From JBKEBQ01 sp047973225 (lineage in GTDB: Bacteria; Bacillota_I; Bacilli_A; Erysipelotrichales; Erysipelotrichaceae), in NCBI GenBank assembly GCA_047973225.1, contig JBKEBQ010000040.1:11645-75644 (forward strand): a stretch of DNA of 64,000 nucleotides. The letters are read 5' to 3'. Position 1 is the first letter of the stretch; every line of letters starts with the position of its first letter. Below are positions 43,937 to 53,067 of the stretch, in pieces. A program made the translations under genes and the position numbers. A model generated the notes under the pieces. That model saw only the letters and a list, made by a program, of their open reading frames with translations, did no database searches and was not told the origin of the DNA.

Positions 43937-43978
43937 ATGTCATTTTGCGTTTGTTAAGTATACAAAATAAAATGACAT
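43937..43978. repeat. 10-bp inverted repeat upstream of rny
   Basis: ATGTCATTTT (43937-43946) and AAAATGACAT (43969-43978) are perfect complements 22 nt apart. They lie between the recA terminator and the rny promoter; the rest of 43819-44041 shows nothing else. Confidence 0.5.
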
Positions 43979-44041
43979 ATTAAAAAAAAAATTTGTGTTT
44001 TGTGAGGAAGAATACTTTCCTCTTTTATAGGTTGATTTTGA

Positions 44042-44070
44042 TTGTAAGTTTACAAATTTTCTAGTATTAT
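44042..44070 (+). promoter_or_regulatory. promoter of rny-ymdB
   Basis: TTGTAA (44042-44047), 17 nt, TATTAT (44065-44070). Confidence 0.65.
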
Positions 44071-44133
44071 ATAAGTAGTCATTAGACGATAGGTCTTTTA
44101 GACTACAAAAAAGAGAAAGAGAGGAAAAGATAT

Positions 44134-45687
44134 ATGAACGATATCTCAACCATTCTCTTATCTGGTGTAATTGGTATCGGCATTGGAATTGGTATTATGT
44201 TAATGTTTACCAAAATGGGATTAACAAAAAGCCAGCACCAAGCAAAAATAACAATACGAGAAGCTGAAAACAAAGCTGAAACACTTATAAAACAAGCTGT
44301 TTTAGAAGGAAAAACACAAGCACATGAAATGAAGCTTAATGCTGAAAAAGAAGTAAAAGTAAAAAATGAAGAACTTCAAGATAAAGAAGGTCAACTTTTA
44401 CGTCGTGAAAACAATTTGAATTTTAGAGATGAGTCACTGACTCAAAAAGAGCAACAAATTGATAATAAAAACACGCAATTAAGTGAAAAGTTACTAGCAC
44501 TAGATGAAAGAGGAAGAGTATTAGAAAAGAATATTGATGCACAAGTTGAAGAATTGGAAAGAATTTCTTCAATGACAAGCCATGAAGCAAAAACGGAATT
44601 GTTTGGTATTGTTGAAAAGCGTATGGATAAAGAAGTTATTTCTTATATCAAAGAACGTGAAGATGAAGCCAAGAGTACTGCCGATGAAAAGGCAAAAAAT
44701 ATTATGGCATTGTCGATTCAAAGGCTGTCTCAAGAAGAAGCAGCCGACCGTATGGTTTCGGTTGTGAATTTGCCATCCGAAGAGATGAAAGGACGGATTA
44801 TTGGTCGTGAAGGACGTAATATTCGTGCGATTGAACAAGCAACGGGAGTCGATTTGAATATTGATGATACGCCTGAAGTTATCACCTTGTCTTGTTTTGA
44901 TCCAATTCGTCGTGAAATTGCACGTCGTGCTTTGGAAGTGTTAATCAAAGATGGACGAATTCAACCAGGAAGAATTGAAGAAGTTGTGAAAAAAGCAAAA
45001 AAGGAAATGGATCAAACCATTTTAAAAACAGGAGAAGATGCTATCTTTAAATTGAATTTAGGGAAAATGGACAAAGATATTGTTCGTCTTGTTGGGAAGT
45101 TAAAGTACCGTTATAGCTATGGTCAAAATGCGCTTCAGCATTCAGTTGAAGTTGCGCAGTTGACGGGAATGATGGCTGTAGAACTCGGGTTAAATCAATC
45201 GTTAGCAAAACGTGCAGGGCTATTGCATGATATCGGAAAGGCCATTGATTATGAAGTAGATGGAAGTCATGTTGCATTAGGTTACAATTTTTGTAAAAAA
45301 CATGGAGAAGACCCAGTGGTGTTGAATGCAATTCAATCTCATCACGGGGATGTTGAGGCGAAATATTTAATTTCAAATTTAGTGTATGCAGCTGATACTT
45401 TGAGTGCGGCAAGACCTGGTGCCCGTAAAGAACAAATGCAAGCTTATATTAAGCGATTGGAAGATTTAGAGACATTGGCAAATTCGTTTGCAGGTGTAGA
45501 AACAACGTTTGCGATTCAAGCAGGGCGTGAGATTCGAGTCATGGTTTCGCCAGATAAAATTAATGATCACCAATCGGTGCGTTTAGCACGGGATTTGCGT
45601 GATAAGATTGAAGCGGAATTAACATATCCTGGACAAATTAAAGTCACGGTTATCCGTGAAACTAGAGCAAATGAAGTAGCAAAATAA
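44134..45687 (+). CDS. rny: ribonuclease Y
   Basis: A 517-residue membrane-anchored endoribonuclease that starts mRNA decay. N-terminal TM (about 6-27), long coiled coil (about 30-200), KH domain (GRIIGREGRNIRAIEQATGVD), and HD domain (HSVEVAQLTG, HDIGKAID, SHHGDV). All catalytic His and Asp are present. GAGAGG before ATG 44134. Ends with TAATG overlap into ymdB. Confidence 0.96.
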   Translation: MNDISTILLSGVIGIGIGIGIMLMFTKMGLTKSQHQAKITIREAENKAETLIKQAVLEGKTQAHEMKLNAEKEVKVKNEELQDKEGQLLRRENNLNFRDESLTQKEQQIDNKNTQLSEKLLALDERGRVLEKNIDAQVEELERISSMTSHEAKTELFGIVEKRMDKEVISYIKEREDEAKSTADEKAKNIMALSIQRLSQEEAADRMVSVVNLPSEEMKGRIIGREGRNIRAIEQATGVDLNIDDTPEVITLSCFDPIRREIARRALEVLIKDGRIQPGRIEEVVKKAKKEMDQTILKTGEDAIFKLNLGKMDKDIVRLVGKLKYRYSYGQNALQHSVEVAQLTGMMAVELGLNQSLAKRAGLLHDIGKAIDYEVDGSHVALGYNFCKKHGEDPVVLNAIQSHHGDVEAKYLISNLVYAADTLSAARPGARKEQMQAYIKRLEDLETLANSFAGVETTFAIQAGREIRVMVSPDKINDHQSVRLARDLRDKIEAELTYPGQIKVTVIRETRANEVAK

Positions 45688-46472
45688 TGAATATTTTATT
45701 TGTGGGAGATGTTGTTGGTGCCAGTGGTAGAAGAGCACTACAAGAACATGTCATTAGGTTAAAAAAAGAAAAAAATATTGATTTGGTTATTGCTAATGCT
45801 GAAAATGCTGCCCATGGAAAAGGGATAACCTTCAAAATTTATAAACAATTACAACAATATGGTGTTGATGTTATAACAATGGGAAATCATACGTTTTCAA
45901 AAGATACTATATTGAATTTCATTGATGAAGCAGATGTTTTGATTCGCCCAATGAATTTGGAACCTGTAGAATATGGTCAATACTACAAACTCATAGATAT
46001 TTGTAATACGCGTGTGTGTGTTACAAATATTATGTGTGAAGTATTCATGCACAATGTCAGTGCATCGCCATTCTCGTGCATGGAACAACTGCTGGAAGAA
46101 GTACAGGCAGATATGTATATAGTGGATTTACATGGAGAAGCGACCAGTGAAAAAACAGCCTTTGCGAATTATTTTAAAGATAAAGTGCATGTTGTGCTTG
46201 GCACGCACACACATGTACAGACTGCAGATGAGCGTATCATTGAGAATTGCGCCTTTATTTCTGATGTTGGCATGTGTGGAGCATATGATAGTATTATTGG
46301 TCGTGAAGTGGAAGAGGTATTAACACGATTTACAAGTGATAAAAAAACGCGTTTTACAGTTGCTGAGGGTGATTTCTTATTTTGTGCGGTTTGTATCGAA
46401 ATCGACGAAATCACAAAACAGGTCCAAAATATTGAACGAATCCAAATTCGCCCGAAAATGCTTAGTGAATAA
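45687..46472 (+). CDS. ymdB: YmdB family metallophosphoesterase
   Basis: A 261-residue calcineurin-like phosphodiesterase; B. subtilis YmdB hydrolyses 2',3'-cyclic AMP and influences biofilm genes. ILFVGDVVGASGRRAL, IANAENAAHGKG, TMGNHTFSK, DLHGEATSEK and GTHTHVQTADE contain the metal ligands. It follows rny directly, as in B. subtilis, and shares its transcript. Confidence 0.94.
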   Translation: MNILFVGDVVGASGRRALQEHVIRLKKEKNIDLVIANAENAAHGKGITFKIYKQLQQYGVDVITMGNHTFSKDTILNFIDEADVLIRPMNLEPVEYGQYYKLIDICNTRVCVTNIMCEVFMHNVSASPFSCMEQLLEEVQADMYIVDLHGEATSEKTAFANYFKDKVHVVLGTHTHVQTADERIIENCAFISDVGMCGAYDSIIGREVEEVLTRFTSDKKTRFTVAEGDFLFCAVCIEIDEITKQVQNIERIQIRPKMLSE

Positions 46473-46481
46473 TGAAACTTT

Positions 46482-46522
46482 AAACTATCGGACTTGTTAT
46501 ATGTTGAGTTCGATAGTTTTTA
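46482..46522 (+). terminator. intrinsic terminator after ymdB
   Basis: AAACTATCGGAC (46482-46493) pairs with GTTCGATAGTTT (46508-46519) with one G-U, then Ts. Confidence 0.8.
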
Positions 46523-46878
46523 TATGATATGTTTAATTTTAAAATCAGTATACTGTGATAAAAAGATTACACAAGTATGTTTTTATCTTTAAAAAATACG
46601 TTTTTGATGTTACAAACAAAACTGTATTTGGGGATATTTATTCATCCATTTACTACTTTTCTATTTTTAGATTTTAACGACATTCCTTGGGTATCTTTCG
46701 ATTTTGCCTCATATTGGCTGTAATGGATAAAACAAATTATAAAAGTATTTTTTCAATTTACTTTTATTTTTTTATGGAAAGACAATGCAGTTCTTCGTTT
46801 CTTAGAATATTTTGATAATGTTTCCATACCTATTTTTTTAAATAGCGTATTAGACATGGTCTTTTCTTAGCCTTTCTA
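46523..46878. other. AT-rich stretch without recognisable genes
   Basis: Very AT-rich, with short ORFs only. It lies on the 3' side of the transposase remnant and may be the unrecognisable rest of that element. No inverted repeat typical of an IS end was found. Confidence 0.45.
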
Positions 46879-47507
46879 TCAATAACACAGTTGAGCTAGA
46901 AGTAGTACGAGAATAAAGAATTCCTCAATTGATGTTCCCCGTTGCCTTTTCGTGATATAAGTCTTGTTGTTAGCTGGCTTCTTTAAAGAAGCCATACGGG
47001 GACTGTCCATGGGCTTTACATTAACCAATCCTGATCTAATATAGAATACATGGTTTTAGAACTCATTGTAATCCATAGTTTCAATTTTCATAGTTCTGTT
47101 AATTTTTAAGTCATGGATCACTTCATCAACAGATGCTAATGTATTTGTTTTTAGTTGTGAGACAACAAGTGCAATCAATGGTGCTAATTTATCTCTTTTT
47201 AGATGATTGCTTAACTTGGCTTTTCTGGATCTTCTTTCAAAAGAAGCATGTGCAGAAAGCTCGTTTTTACTGTGTAATTGTGAGTCTAAGATCGTAATGG
47301 AAGCATCTCTAATGTTGTTATAGATAGTCGAACTGGTCGTTTTTAGTTCATGTACTAATCGTTGCACCCGTTTGGTTCTACCAATGTTGCGAATCTTATT
47401 GCCATGAATAGCCCTGTGTTTACTTACTTTTTGGATGATATATTTGTAATTTTTTTGTTTTAAATGTTTGAATTTTTGTTTTGTAGTGATTTATAGTGGC
47501 AGTTCAT
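46879..47507 (-). pseudogene. IS30-type transposase remnant
   Basis: On the minus strand, ATG at 47507 (after AAGGAAA) starts NCHYKSL; a frame change follows and the next frame runs KHLKQKNYKYIIQKVSKH, then ...TTSSTIYNNIRDASITIL. TAA at 47058-47056 interrupts it, and the same frame continues YIRSGLVNVKPMDSPRMAS...RQRGTSIEE to TGA at 46881-46879. The order HTH-TIYN, then YIxxGLxxVKxxDxPR, is that of IS30-family transposases. The DDE catalytic domain is missing. Thus a frameshift, an internal stop and a 3' deletion: an inactive relic. Confidence 0.65.
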
Positions 47508-47682
47508 AGAGGGTTTCCTTATTGTTTTTTTGACGATTACAATGATAAACTATCTGTGAACTTTTTTATATATCTAATTTTGAGAAAATTAGTTCATAGG
47601 AGTTCTTTATAATTTCAACTTCATTTTACAATACAAGTTTGTCTGCAAAGCATTAAAAACACTAGCAAAACAAAAAGGATAA
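47508..47682. other. non-coding region before ferredoxin
   Basis: AT-rich, no gene, repeat or RNA visible. Confidence 0.4.
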
Positions 47683-47691
47683 TGCTATAAT
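47683..47691 (+). promoter_or_regulatory. extended -10 promoter of the ferredoxin gene
   Basis: TGC-TATAAT 27 nt before the ATG; -35 weak. Confidence 0.6.
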
Positions 47692-47717
47692 GTTCTTGTC
47701 ATAAAGGAGGTTTTGGT

Positions 47718-47891
47718 ATGCCTGTTAAAATTAATTTGGATACTTGTATTGGATGTGGAGCTTGTGTAGGCGTCTGTCCAACAGAAGCATTGTCATTAAA
47801 CGCTGATGGTAAGTCAGTATGTGATGATCCAGCATGTATCGATTGTGGAGCATGTATTGGTGTTTGTCCAACAGAATCAATTTCACAATAA
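47718..47891 (+). CDS. 2[4Fe-4S] ferredoxin
   Basis: A 57-residue clostridial-type ferredoxin. Two CxxCxxCxxxCP clusters (CIGCGACVGVCP and CIDCGACIGVCP) each bind a 4Fe-4S centre with exchanged fourth ligands. It carries electrons at low potential in the cytosol, suiting an anaerobic lifestyle. AAAGGAGG precedes ATG 47718. Own promoter and terminator. Its neighbour miaB is an iron-sulfur radical-SAM enzyme, so an electron-donor role there is possible but unproven. Confidence 0.95.
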   Translation: MPVKINLDTCIGCGACVGVCPTEALSLNADGKSVCDDPACIDCGACIGVCPTESISQ

Positions 47892-47914
47892 ACCAAGCAC
47901 GGCTTGGTTTTTTT
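47891..47914 (+). terminator. intrinsic terminator after ferredoxin
   Basis: AACCAAGC, ACG loop, GCTTGGTT, then Ts. The stem starts at the last base of the stop codon. Confidence 0.88.
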
Positions 47915-47939
47915 GTCTATATAAATGAAGAGGTAACAA

Positions 47940-49376
47940 ATGAGTAATAAAGAAAAATATATATTGCCAAATTTAAAAACTGCACAATTACGCAGTAAAA
48001 ATAAAGTGTTGATTGAAAAGGATATGTTTCATATTCCAAAAGAAGTAAAAACACTAGGTTTATCGAGAACCTTCTTTTTGCGTACATATGGTTGTCAAGC
48101 AAATGAGCGGGATGGCGAAACAATTGCTGGTATTTTGGAAATGATGTGTTTTCAACAGGTTGCAACTCCCAGTGAAGCAGATTTGATTATTATGAATACT
48201 TGCGCAGTGCGAAAAAATGCGGAAGATAAAGTTTTGGGCGAGCTTGGATCATTGAAGCGCTTAAAGAAAACAAACCCTGACTTAATGTTTGTAATGTGTG
48301 GGTGTATGGCACAAGAAGAAGATATCATTCAAACAATATTAGAAAAATATCCTCATGTAGATTTAGTTTTTGGAACACACAATATTCATCGATTACCAGA
48401 ATTGTTGTTGCAGGCGACGATGAATAAAGAGCGAACAATCGAGGTGTTTTCAAAAGAGGGGGAAGTTATTGAAAATCTTCCAGTAAAGCGTTTTGGCGAA
48501 ACCAAAGCTTGGGTAAACATCATGTATGGATGCGATAAATTTTGTACATACTGTATTGTACCATATACCAGAGGGAAAGAGCGTTCACGCACTGTGGAAG
48601 ATATTCTTTTAGAAGTGAAGCAATTAAAGGATCAAGGATTTCAAGAAGTTACTTTATTAGGTCAAAATGTGAATTCTTATGGAAAAGATATTCAAGGAGG
48701 AATTGATTTTGCGCGATTGTTGCAGGCTGTGGCTGAAGTTGGTATTGCAAGAGTTCGTTTTACTACCTCTCATCCTTGGGACTTTAGCGATGCTATGATT
48801 GAGATTATTGCGAAATATGATAATATCATGCCGTTTATCCATTTACCCGTACAATCAGGAGATGACGATATGTTAAAAATCATGGGTAGGCGATATACAA
48901 TTGCCGAGTATAAGGAAGTCTTTGATAAACTAAATAAAAAAATTAAAAATGTGGCTTTTTCTACTGATATTATTGTAGGTTTTCCAAACGAAAGTGAAGA
49001 ACAGTTTCAAAAAACGCTCGCGCTTGTTGAATATTGTAAATTTGATAATGCATTTACGTTTATTTATTCTCCAAGGGAAGGCACTCCAGCGGCTTCAATG
49101 CAGGACAGTGTTCCTTTAGAAGAAAAACAGGAACGATTACAGCGACTTATGGACAAAACCAATAGATATGCGCTGAAAAAAAATGAGCAATGGGTTGGAA
49201 AAATTTGCAAAGTACTTGTGGATGGTGCAAGCAAGAAAAATGCAAAGGTTATGAGTGGTTATACTGAACAAAACAAATTGGTAAACTTTGTAGCGCAAAA
49301 AGCAAAACCTGGTGACATCATTGATATTCGCATTACAGAGGCGAAAACGTGGTCATTGCGTGGTGAGGAAGTGTAA
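47940..49376 (+). CDS. miaB: tRNA methylthiotransferase MiaB
   Basis: A 478-residue radical-SAM enzyme adding the methylthio group to i6A37 of tRNA. The N-terminal UPF0004 domain (TYGCQANERDGE, NTCAVRKNAEDK, CGCMAQEE) holds the auxiliary cluster; GCDKFCTYCIVPYTRGKERSR is the CxxxCxxC radical-SAM motif (about 200); the C-terminal TRAM domain binds tRNA. GAGG precedes the ATG. Length is normal. Confidence 0.96.
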   Translation: MSNKEKYILPNLKTAQLRSKNKVLIEKDMFHIPKEVKTLGLSRTFFLRTYGCQANERDGETIAGILEMMCFQQVATPSEADLIIMNTCAVRKNAEDKVLGELGSLKRLKKTNPDLMFVMCGCMAQEEDIIQTILEKYPHVDLVFGTHNIHRLPELLLQATMNKERTIEVFSKEGEVIENLPVKRFGETKAWVNIMYGCDKFCTYCIVPYTRGKERSRTVEDILLEVKQLKDQGFQEVTLLGQNVNSYGKDIQGGIDFARLLQAVAEVGIARVRFTTSHPWDFSDAMIEIIAKYDNIMPFIHLPVQSGDDDMLKIMGRRYTIAEYKEVFDKLNKKIKNVAFSTDIIVGFPNESEEQFQKTLALVEYCKFDNAFTFIYSPREGTPAASMQDSVPLEEKQERLQRLMDKTNRYALKKNEQWVGKICKVLVDGASKKNAKVMSGYTEQNKLVNFVAQKAKPGDIIDIRITEAKTWSLRGEEV

Positions 49377-49389
49377 GCTTCCTTTTTTT
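49365..49389 (+). terminator. intrinsic terminator overlapping the miaB stop
   Basis: AGGAAG (49366-49371) and CTTCCT (49378-49383) then seven Ts. The 5' arm is the last codons of miaB. Confidence 0.78.
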
Positions 49390-49390
49390 A

Positions 49391-49419
49391 TGGACAATAA
49401 AGAAAAAATCGTTTATTAT
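49391..49419 (+). promoter_or_regulatory. promoter of the yitT-type gene
   Basis: TGGACA (49391-49396), 17 nt, TATTAT (49414-49419). Confidence 0.6.
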
Positions 49420-49435
49420 AGGGGTTAAGAGATTG

Positions 49436-49447
49436 GTGTATATACAC
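49436..49447 (+). promoter_or_regulatory. 12-bp palindrome downstream of the promoter
   Basis: GTGTATATACAC is perfectly palindromic and shares the GTATATAC core with the operator at 31602-31613. Placed between the -10 box and the ribosome site, it is well positioned as an operator. Confidence 0.5.
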
Positions 49448-49459
49448 GATAGGAATAGC

Positions 49460-50326
49460 ATGAAATTAAAAAATCGAAACAATCAAAAATTTATCATTCG
49501 CATCATTTTAGGATGTTTGTTGTATGTCATGGGAATCAACTTTTTTATTACACCGGCTGCTTTATATAGTGGAGGAATGATTGGGATTGCCCAAATTATT
49601 CGTACCTTACTAGAGAATGCTGGTTTACATTTTCGGTTTGAAATTAGTGGAATTTTAAACTTCATTTTTAATATTCCATTACTTATTATTGCCTACCGTA
49701 GCATATCTAGAAGATTTTTAGTCTTTACGCTTGTGAGTATTGGACTGCAAATGTTATTATTCACCATTGTGCCAATTCCCAAAGAAGCAATTGTAGGTGA
49801 TGTGTTAACTGCTTGTATCATTGGTGGTTTGATCAGTGGTTATGGAGTCGGCAGCATTTTAAAGGCGCATGGATCAGGTGGAGGATTGGACATTTTGGGA
49901 GTGCTGTTCTCAAAGCGACATACCAATCTTACTGTGGGTCGTTTGGCGATTGTTATCAACGCATTTATATACGGAATTTGCGCGATTTTGTTTCAAGTGG
50001 AAATTGCGATTTACTCTATTATTTATCAAGCCGTTTTTTTATTTGTTGTTGATAAAGTACATTACCAAAATATCAATACAACAGCCGTAATCTTTACGCA
50101 ACATTTTGAAGTGAAGGATTATATTATCGATGAGTTACATCGTGGGGTTACATTTTGGGAAGGTAAAGGTGGTTATACCAATGAAGACACATATATAATG
50201 ATGGCAGTAGTATCAAAGTATGAAATCTCATCGTTGCGAAATCGCATTCGGAAAATTGATAAAAATGCATTCATTATTTTTTCAGAAGGATTACATATTA
50301 GTGGAAATTTTAAAAAAAGATTATAG
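49460..50326 (+). CDS. YitT family membrane protein
   Basis: A 288-residue protein with five to six TM segments and a C-terminal soluble DUF2179 domain (about 210-288, GVTFWEGKGGYTNEDTYIMMAVVSKYE). INFFITPAALYSGGMIGIAQI and GYGVGSILKAHGSGGGLDILG are YitT-family signatures. Function unknown. AGGA at 49450-49453 supports ATG 49460; the frame's upstream start would include the palindrome. Runs into the next gene with no terminator. Confidence 0.88.
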   Translation: MKLKNRNNQKFIIRIILGCLLYVMGINFFITPAALYSGGMIGIAQIIRTLLENAGLHFRFEISGILNFIFNIPLLIIAYRSISRRFLVFTLVSIGLQMLLFTIVPIPKEAIVGDVLTACIIGGLISGYGVGSILKAHGSGGGLDILGVLFSKRHTNLTVGRLAIVINAFIYGICAILFQVEIAIYSIIYQAVFLFVVDKVHYQNINTTAVIFTQHFEVKDYIIDELHRGVTFWEGKGGYTNEDTYIMMAVVSKYEISSLRNRIRKIDKNAFIIFSEGLHISGNFKKRL

Positions 50327-50339
50327 AAGGAGAGTTATC

Positions 50340-52142
50340 ATGAAAAAACATATACTAAAAATTATAAGTATCCTTTTATTTTTTAGTGTGGTGGCATGTA
50401 CACCTACTAAAGAAGCGGTTGTCGAGAAAGAGCGAAATAAGGCATTTGATGAGTTTTGTGATTCGTTAGCACCACAATTGGTCGCAGATAATGATTATGC
50501 TTTGAATTATTTACTTATTGATAAAGAGGCATATGGATTTAACGAGACTACGTATACATTGAGCATACCAACCTATGAAGAATGGATAGCTGATAACAAA
50601 ATGTTAGAAACGTTTAATGAAAAGCTTTTAGCCTTTGATATCGAAGATTTAAATGATGAGCAACAACTTACCTATGAAGTATTACAAGATGCTTTGGATA
50701 CACAAAGTGCAATACCAGATAAGGAGTTATATTATTTATCAACGGATTATTTGGATGCAACCTATGGAATACAAAGTGACTTTCCACTTTCTCTTTATAT
50801 GTACACCTTTCGAACAAAACAAGATATTGACTCCTATATCAATTTGATGAAAGAATATCCAGCGCATTTGCAATCGTTGTTGGTGCATGAACAAGAGCGC
50901 CAAGATCAAGGTTTTGGGATGACAAAGAGTGAAGTGGCTGTTATAAAACAACAAGCAGAAGATTTCTTAGAGGCAGATCTTGATTTTTTAGTTTCATCTT
51001 TTAAAGAAAGAATTGACAGTGTTGAAGATATTAGTGAAGAAGAAAAAAAGCAATATGAAAAAGACAATGAGACATATTTAAAGAATGGTCTTGTAAAAGG
51101 ATATGAAATTTTGCGTGATGACATTTCTAATTTGGATATAAAAAACACGCAAGAATTAGGAATATCTGCACAAGAATATGGAAAAGAATATTATGAAGCA
51201 TTGATTGCTCAACAAACCGGTTATAAAGATATTAAAGATTATCTTGATTTTTTGTATGATTTACAGGACGATTTAGAAGATGATCTTGTCGAAAAAGAAA
51301 TTAATATATTTGATATTGAAGAGAGTGAAGTTAGCTATACAGATAAAAAAACACCAAAAGCGGTGCTGAAGAATTTAGAAAAAATGATGGAAAAAGATTT
51401 TCCAAAATTGGATTCTGCATTAAAATATACAATGGAAATTGTGCCAGAGGGGATGCAATCTATTTTTAGTGCAAGTGCAGCTTATTATATCAGTCCAATA
51501 GATAAAGAAACTTCAAATGAGCGAATGATCTTAAATAAGGAGTTTGATCAAAATGAATTTTTGACCATTGCGCATGAGGGGTATCCAGGGCATATGTATC
51601 AAACGCAATATTATCAACAAATGGTTCCTCATCACTATGTGCGTGATTTTCTGTCTTATTCAGGATACAGCGAAGGGTATGCAAATTATGTTCAACGTTA
51701 TGCAACAAAATATGCGAATGATGTGGAAAGTGCAGAAAAAGCGCAAGCAATAGAGGTATATATATATATAGGAACGCTCATTTTGGATTTTAAGATTCAT
51801 TATGAAGGTTTGGATATTGAAAGCTATGTAGATGAGTTAATATCGATCTATGCAACATTGTATGGCGACTTGAGTGCATATGGAATTGATGTAACAGAAC
51901 TCTTAAAAGAGTCTATATCGGTTGAAAATACAGAAATAACCGATAGTTATAATCAATTGCTTCATACTCCGGCGATTTTTCCTAAGTATTATGCAGCTGG
52001 TTTTCAAATTTCGCAATTAAGAGAAGAAAACAAAGCCTATACAGATGTCGAGTTTCATGAAGCACTGTTGCACGTTGGAGATAGTCCTTATCCAGTGATG
52101 AAAAAATACGTTGAAAAATACTTACAACAAAATTTTGATTAA
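50340..52142 (+). CDS. DUF885 family lipoprotein (putative metallopeptidase)
   Basis: A 600-residue lipoprotein. Signal peptide with lipobox VVAC (Cys about 20), then a helical DUF885 domain. IAHEGYPGHMYQTQYY (about 410) is an HExxxH-like zinc motif and YSEGYANYVQ a likely third ligand, as in DUF885 proteins, some of which are metallopeptidases. It should act outside the cell. The frame opens at 50220 inside the yitT gene, but AAGGAG and the signal peptide fix ATG 50340. Confidence 0.88.
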   Translation: MKKHILKIISILLFFSVVACTPTKEAVVEKERNKAFDEFCDSLAPQLVADNDYALNYLLIDKEAYGFNETTYTLSIPTYEEWIADNKMLETFNEKLLAFDIEDLNDEQQLTYEVLQDALDTQSAIPDKELYYLSTDYLDATYGIQSDFPLSLYMYTFRTKQDIDSYINLMKEYPAHLQSLLVHEQERQDQGFGMTKSEVAVIKQQAEDFLEADLDFLVSSFKERIDSVEDISEEEKKQYEKDNETYLKNGLVKGYEILRDDISNLDIKNTQELGISAQEYGKEYYEALIAQQTGYKDIKDYLDFLYDLQDDLEDDLVEKEINIFDIEESEVSYTDKKTPKAVLKNLEKMMEKDFPKLDSALKYTMEIVPEGMQSIFSASAAYYISPIDKETSNERMILNKEFDQNEFLTIAHEGYPGHMYQTQYYQQMVPHHYVRDFLSYSGYSEGYANYVQRYATKYANDVESAEKAQAIEVYIYIGTLILDFKIHYEGLDIESYVDELISIYATLYGDLSAYGIDVTELLKESISVENTEITDSYNQLLHTPAIFPKYYAAGFQISQLREENKAYTDVEFHEALLHVGDSPYPVMKKYVEKYLQQNFD

Positions 52143-52176
52143 ACAAAATAAGTTTGTGAAAAGTGGGTCATTTAAA

Positions 52177-52231
52177 TTGACGAACGAAAAAAAAAAAGAT
52201 AGTATTATACTCAATAGTAGATTTTTACTAT
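52177..52231 (+). promoter_or_regulatory. promoter and palindromic operator candidate of the MarR gene
   Basis: TTGACG (52177-52182), 17 nt, TAGTAT (52200-52205). Downstream ATAGTA (52214-52219) and TACTAT (52226-52231) form an inverted repeat, and AGTATTATACT (52201-52211) is itself palindromic. MarR proteins commonly bind such repeats at their own promoter. Confidence 0.45.
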
Positions 52232-52246
52232 ATGAATGGAGCAGAT

Positions 52247-52678
52247 ATGGAATGGCAAAAGTTGGATAGTTATACAAAGTTGTACACAGAAGCAGAAACG
52301 ATTAGCATGATACACATGCGCCCCTTTTATGAGGAGCATAATATTAATCATTTGAAATGCAGTATTTTAGGTCAGATCAAAGATAATTCGATGATGACAT
52401 TAAATTTGCTTTCATATAATCTTGGAAAAGCAGCAACAAATCTTAGTGTTGTTGTCTCAAAAATGGAAGAAGAAGGATATATTACGCGAAAACGATCGAA
52501 AAGTGACGGGAGAGTCGTTTATTTTGAATTGAATAAAAAAGGTGAAAATATGGTTGCTGGGGTTCGAAAGTATGCAGCTGATACATATGGTGAGCTTTTC
52601 GAAGAAGGAAAAGAATTAGAAAATTTAATTAACGCTTTTGAAAAATATGTTGAACTATTGAAAACGGTAGAAGTATAA
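52247..52678 (+). CDS. MarR family transcriptional regulator
   Basis: A 143-residue MarR-type winged-helix protein. The recognition region is NLGKAATNLSVVVSKMEEEGYITRKRSKSDGRVVYFELNKKG, followed by the dimer helix. Ligand and target genes unknown; probably self-regulated through the inverted repeat upstream. GGAG at 52238-52241 favours ATG 52247; ATG 52232 is possible. Its terminator overlaps the stop codon. Confidence 0.87.
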   Translation: MEWQKLDSYTKLYTEAETISMIHMRPFYEEHNINHLKCSILGQIKDNSMMTLNLLSYNLGKAATNLSVVVSKMEEEGYITRKRSKSDGRVVYFELNKKGENMVAGVRKYAADTYGELFEEGKELENLINAFEKYVELLKTVEV

Positions 52679-52689
52679 CCGTTTTTTTT
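52661..52689 (+). terminator. terminator overlapping the MarR stop
   Basis: AAAACGGT (52661-52668) and ACCGTTTT (52678-52685), then Ts. Confidence 0.8.
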
Positions 52690-52754
52690 GTTTTCTTTTA
52701 ACACAAATCTTTTTGGGTATGGTACAATTTTTATATAGATGGAGGTAATGTTTT

Positions 52755-53054
52755 ATGGAACAGAAAAAAAATGAGCTACAAAAAATATATAAGCAATTGA
52801 TGGAAGCATATCAAGATAGCGAAGTTGGCGCACAAGTGCAAGAGTCTGCAAGGCTTCATCTTGAACAGATTTTACAGTTATTGGGAAAGAATGCGACGAA
52901 GGTTGTCATATCATCAATGAAAGATGAAAAGAAAATGCATCTAAGTAAAGATATTGCGGCATTGTTATATAGTGTGTTTATGCTCATGGCAGAAAAAGAT
53001 ATTTCATTGGACCAAATAAATCACATTATCAAACAAAAACAAAAGGATAGATAA
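52755..53054 (+). CDS. small helical protein of unknown function
   Basis: A 99-residue protein, almost entirely helical by composition, with no TM or motif I recognise (LEQILQLLGKNATKVVISSM; ISLDQINHIIKQKQKD). TGGAGG precedes the ATG. It is 13 nt before the PHP gene, so they probably form an operon with the HAD gene. Confidence 0.65.
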   Translation: MEQKKNELQKIYKQLMEAYQDSEVGAQVQESARLHLEQILQLLGKNATKVVISSMKDEKKMHLSKDIAALLYSVFMLMAEKDISLDQINHIIKQKQKDR

Positions 53055-53067
53055 AAGGGAGGATAAG

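Noticed and set aside
46976..46993. 18-bp perfect palindrome GGCTTCTTTAAAGAAGCC
   Set aside because: It lies inside the coding frame of the IS30 relic (ASLKKP), has no promoter nearby and no second copy; probably incidental.
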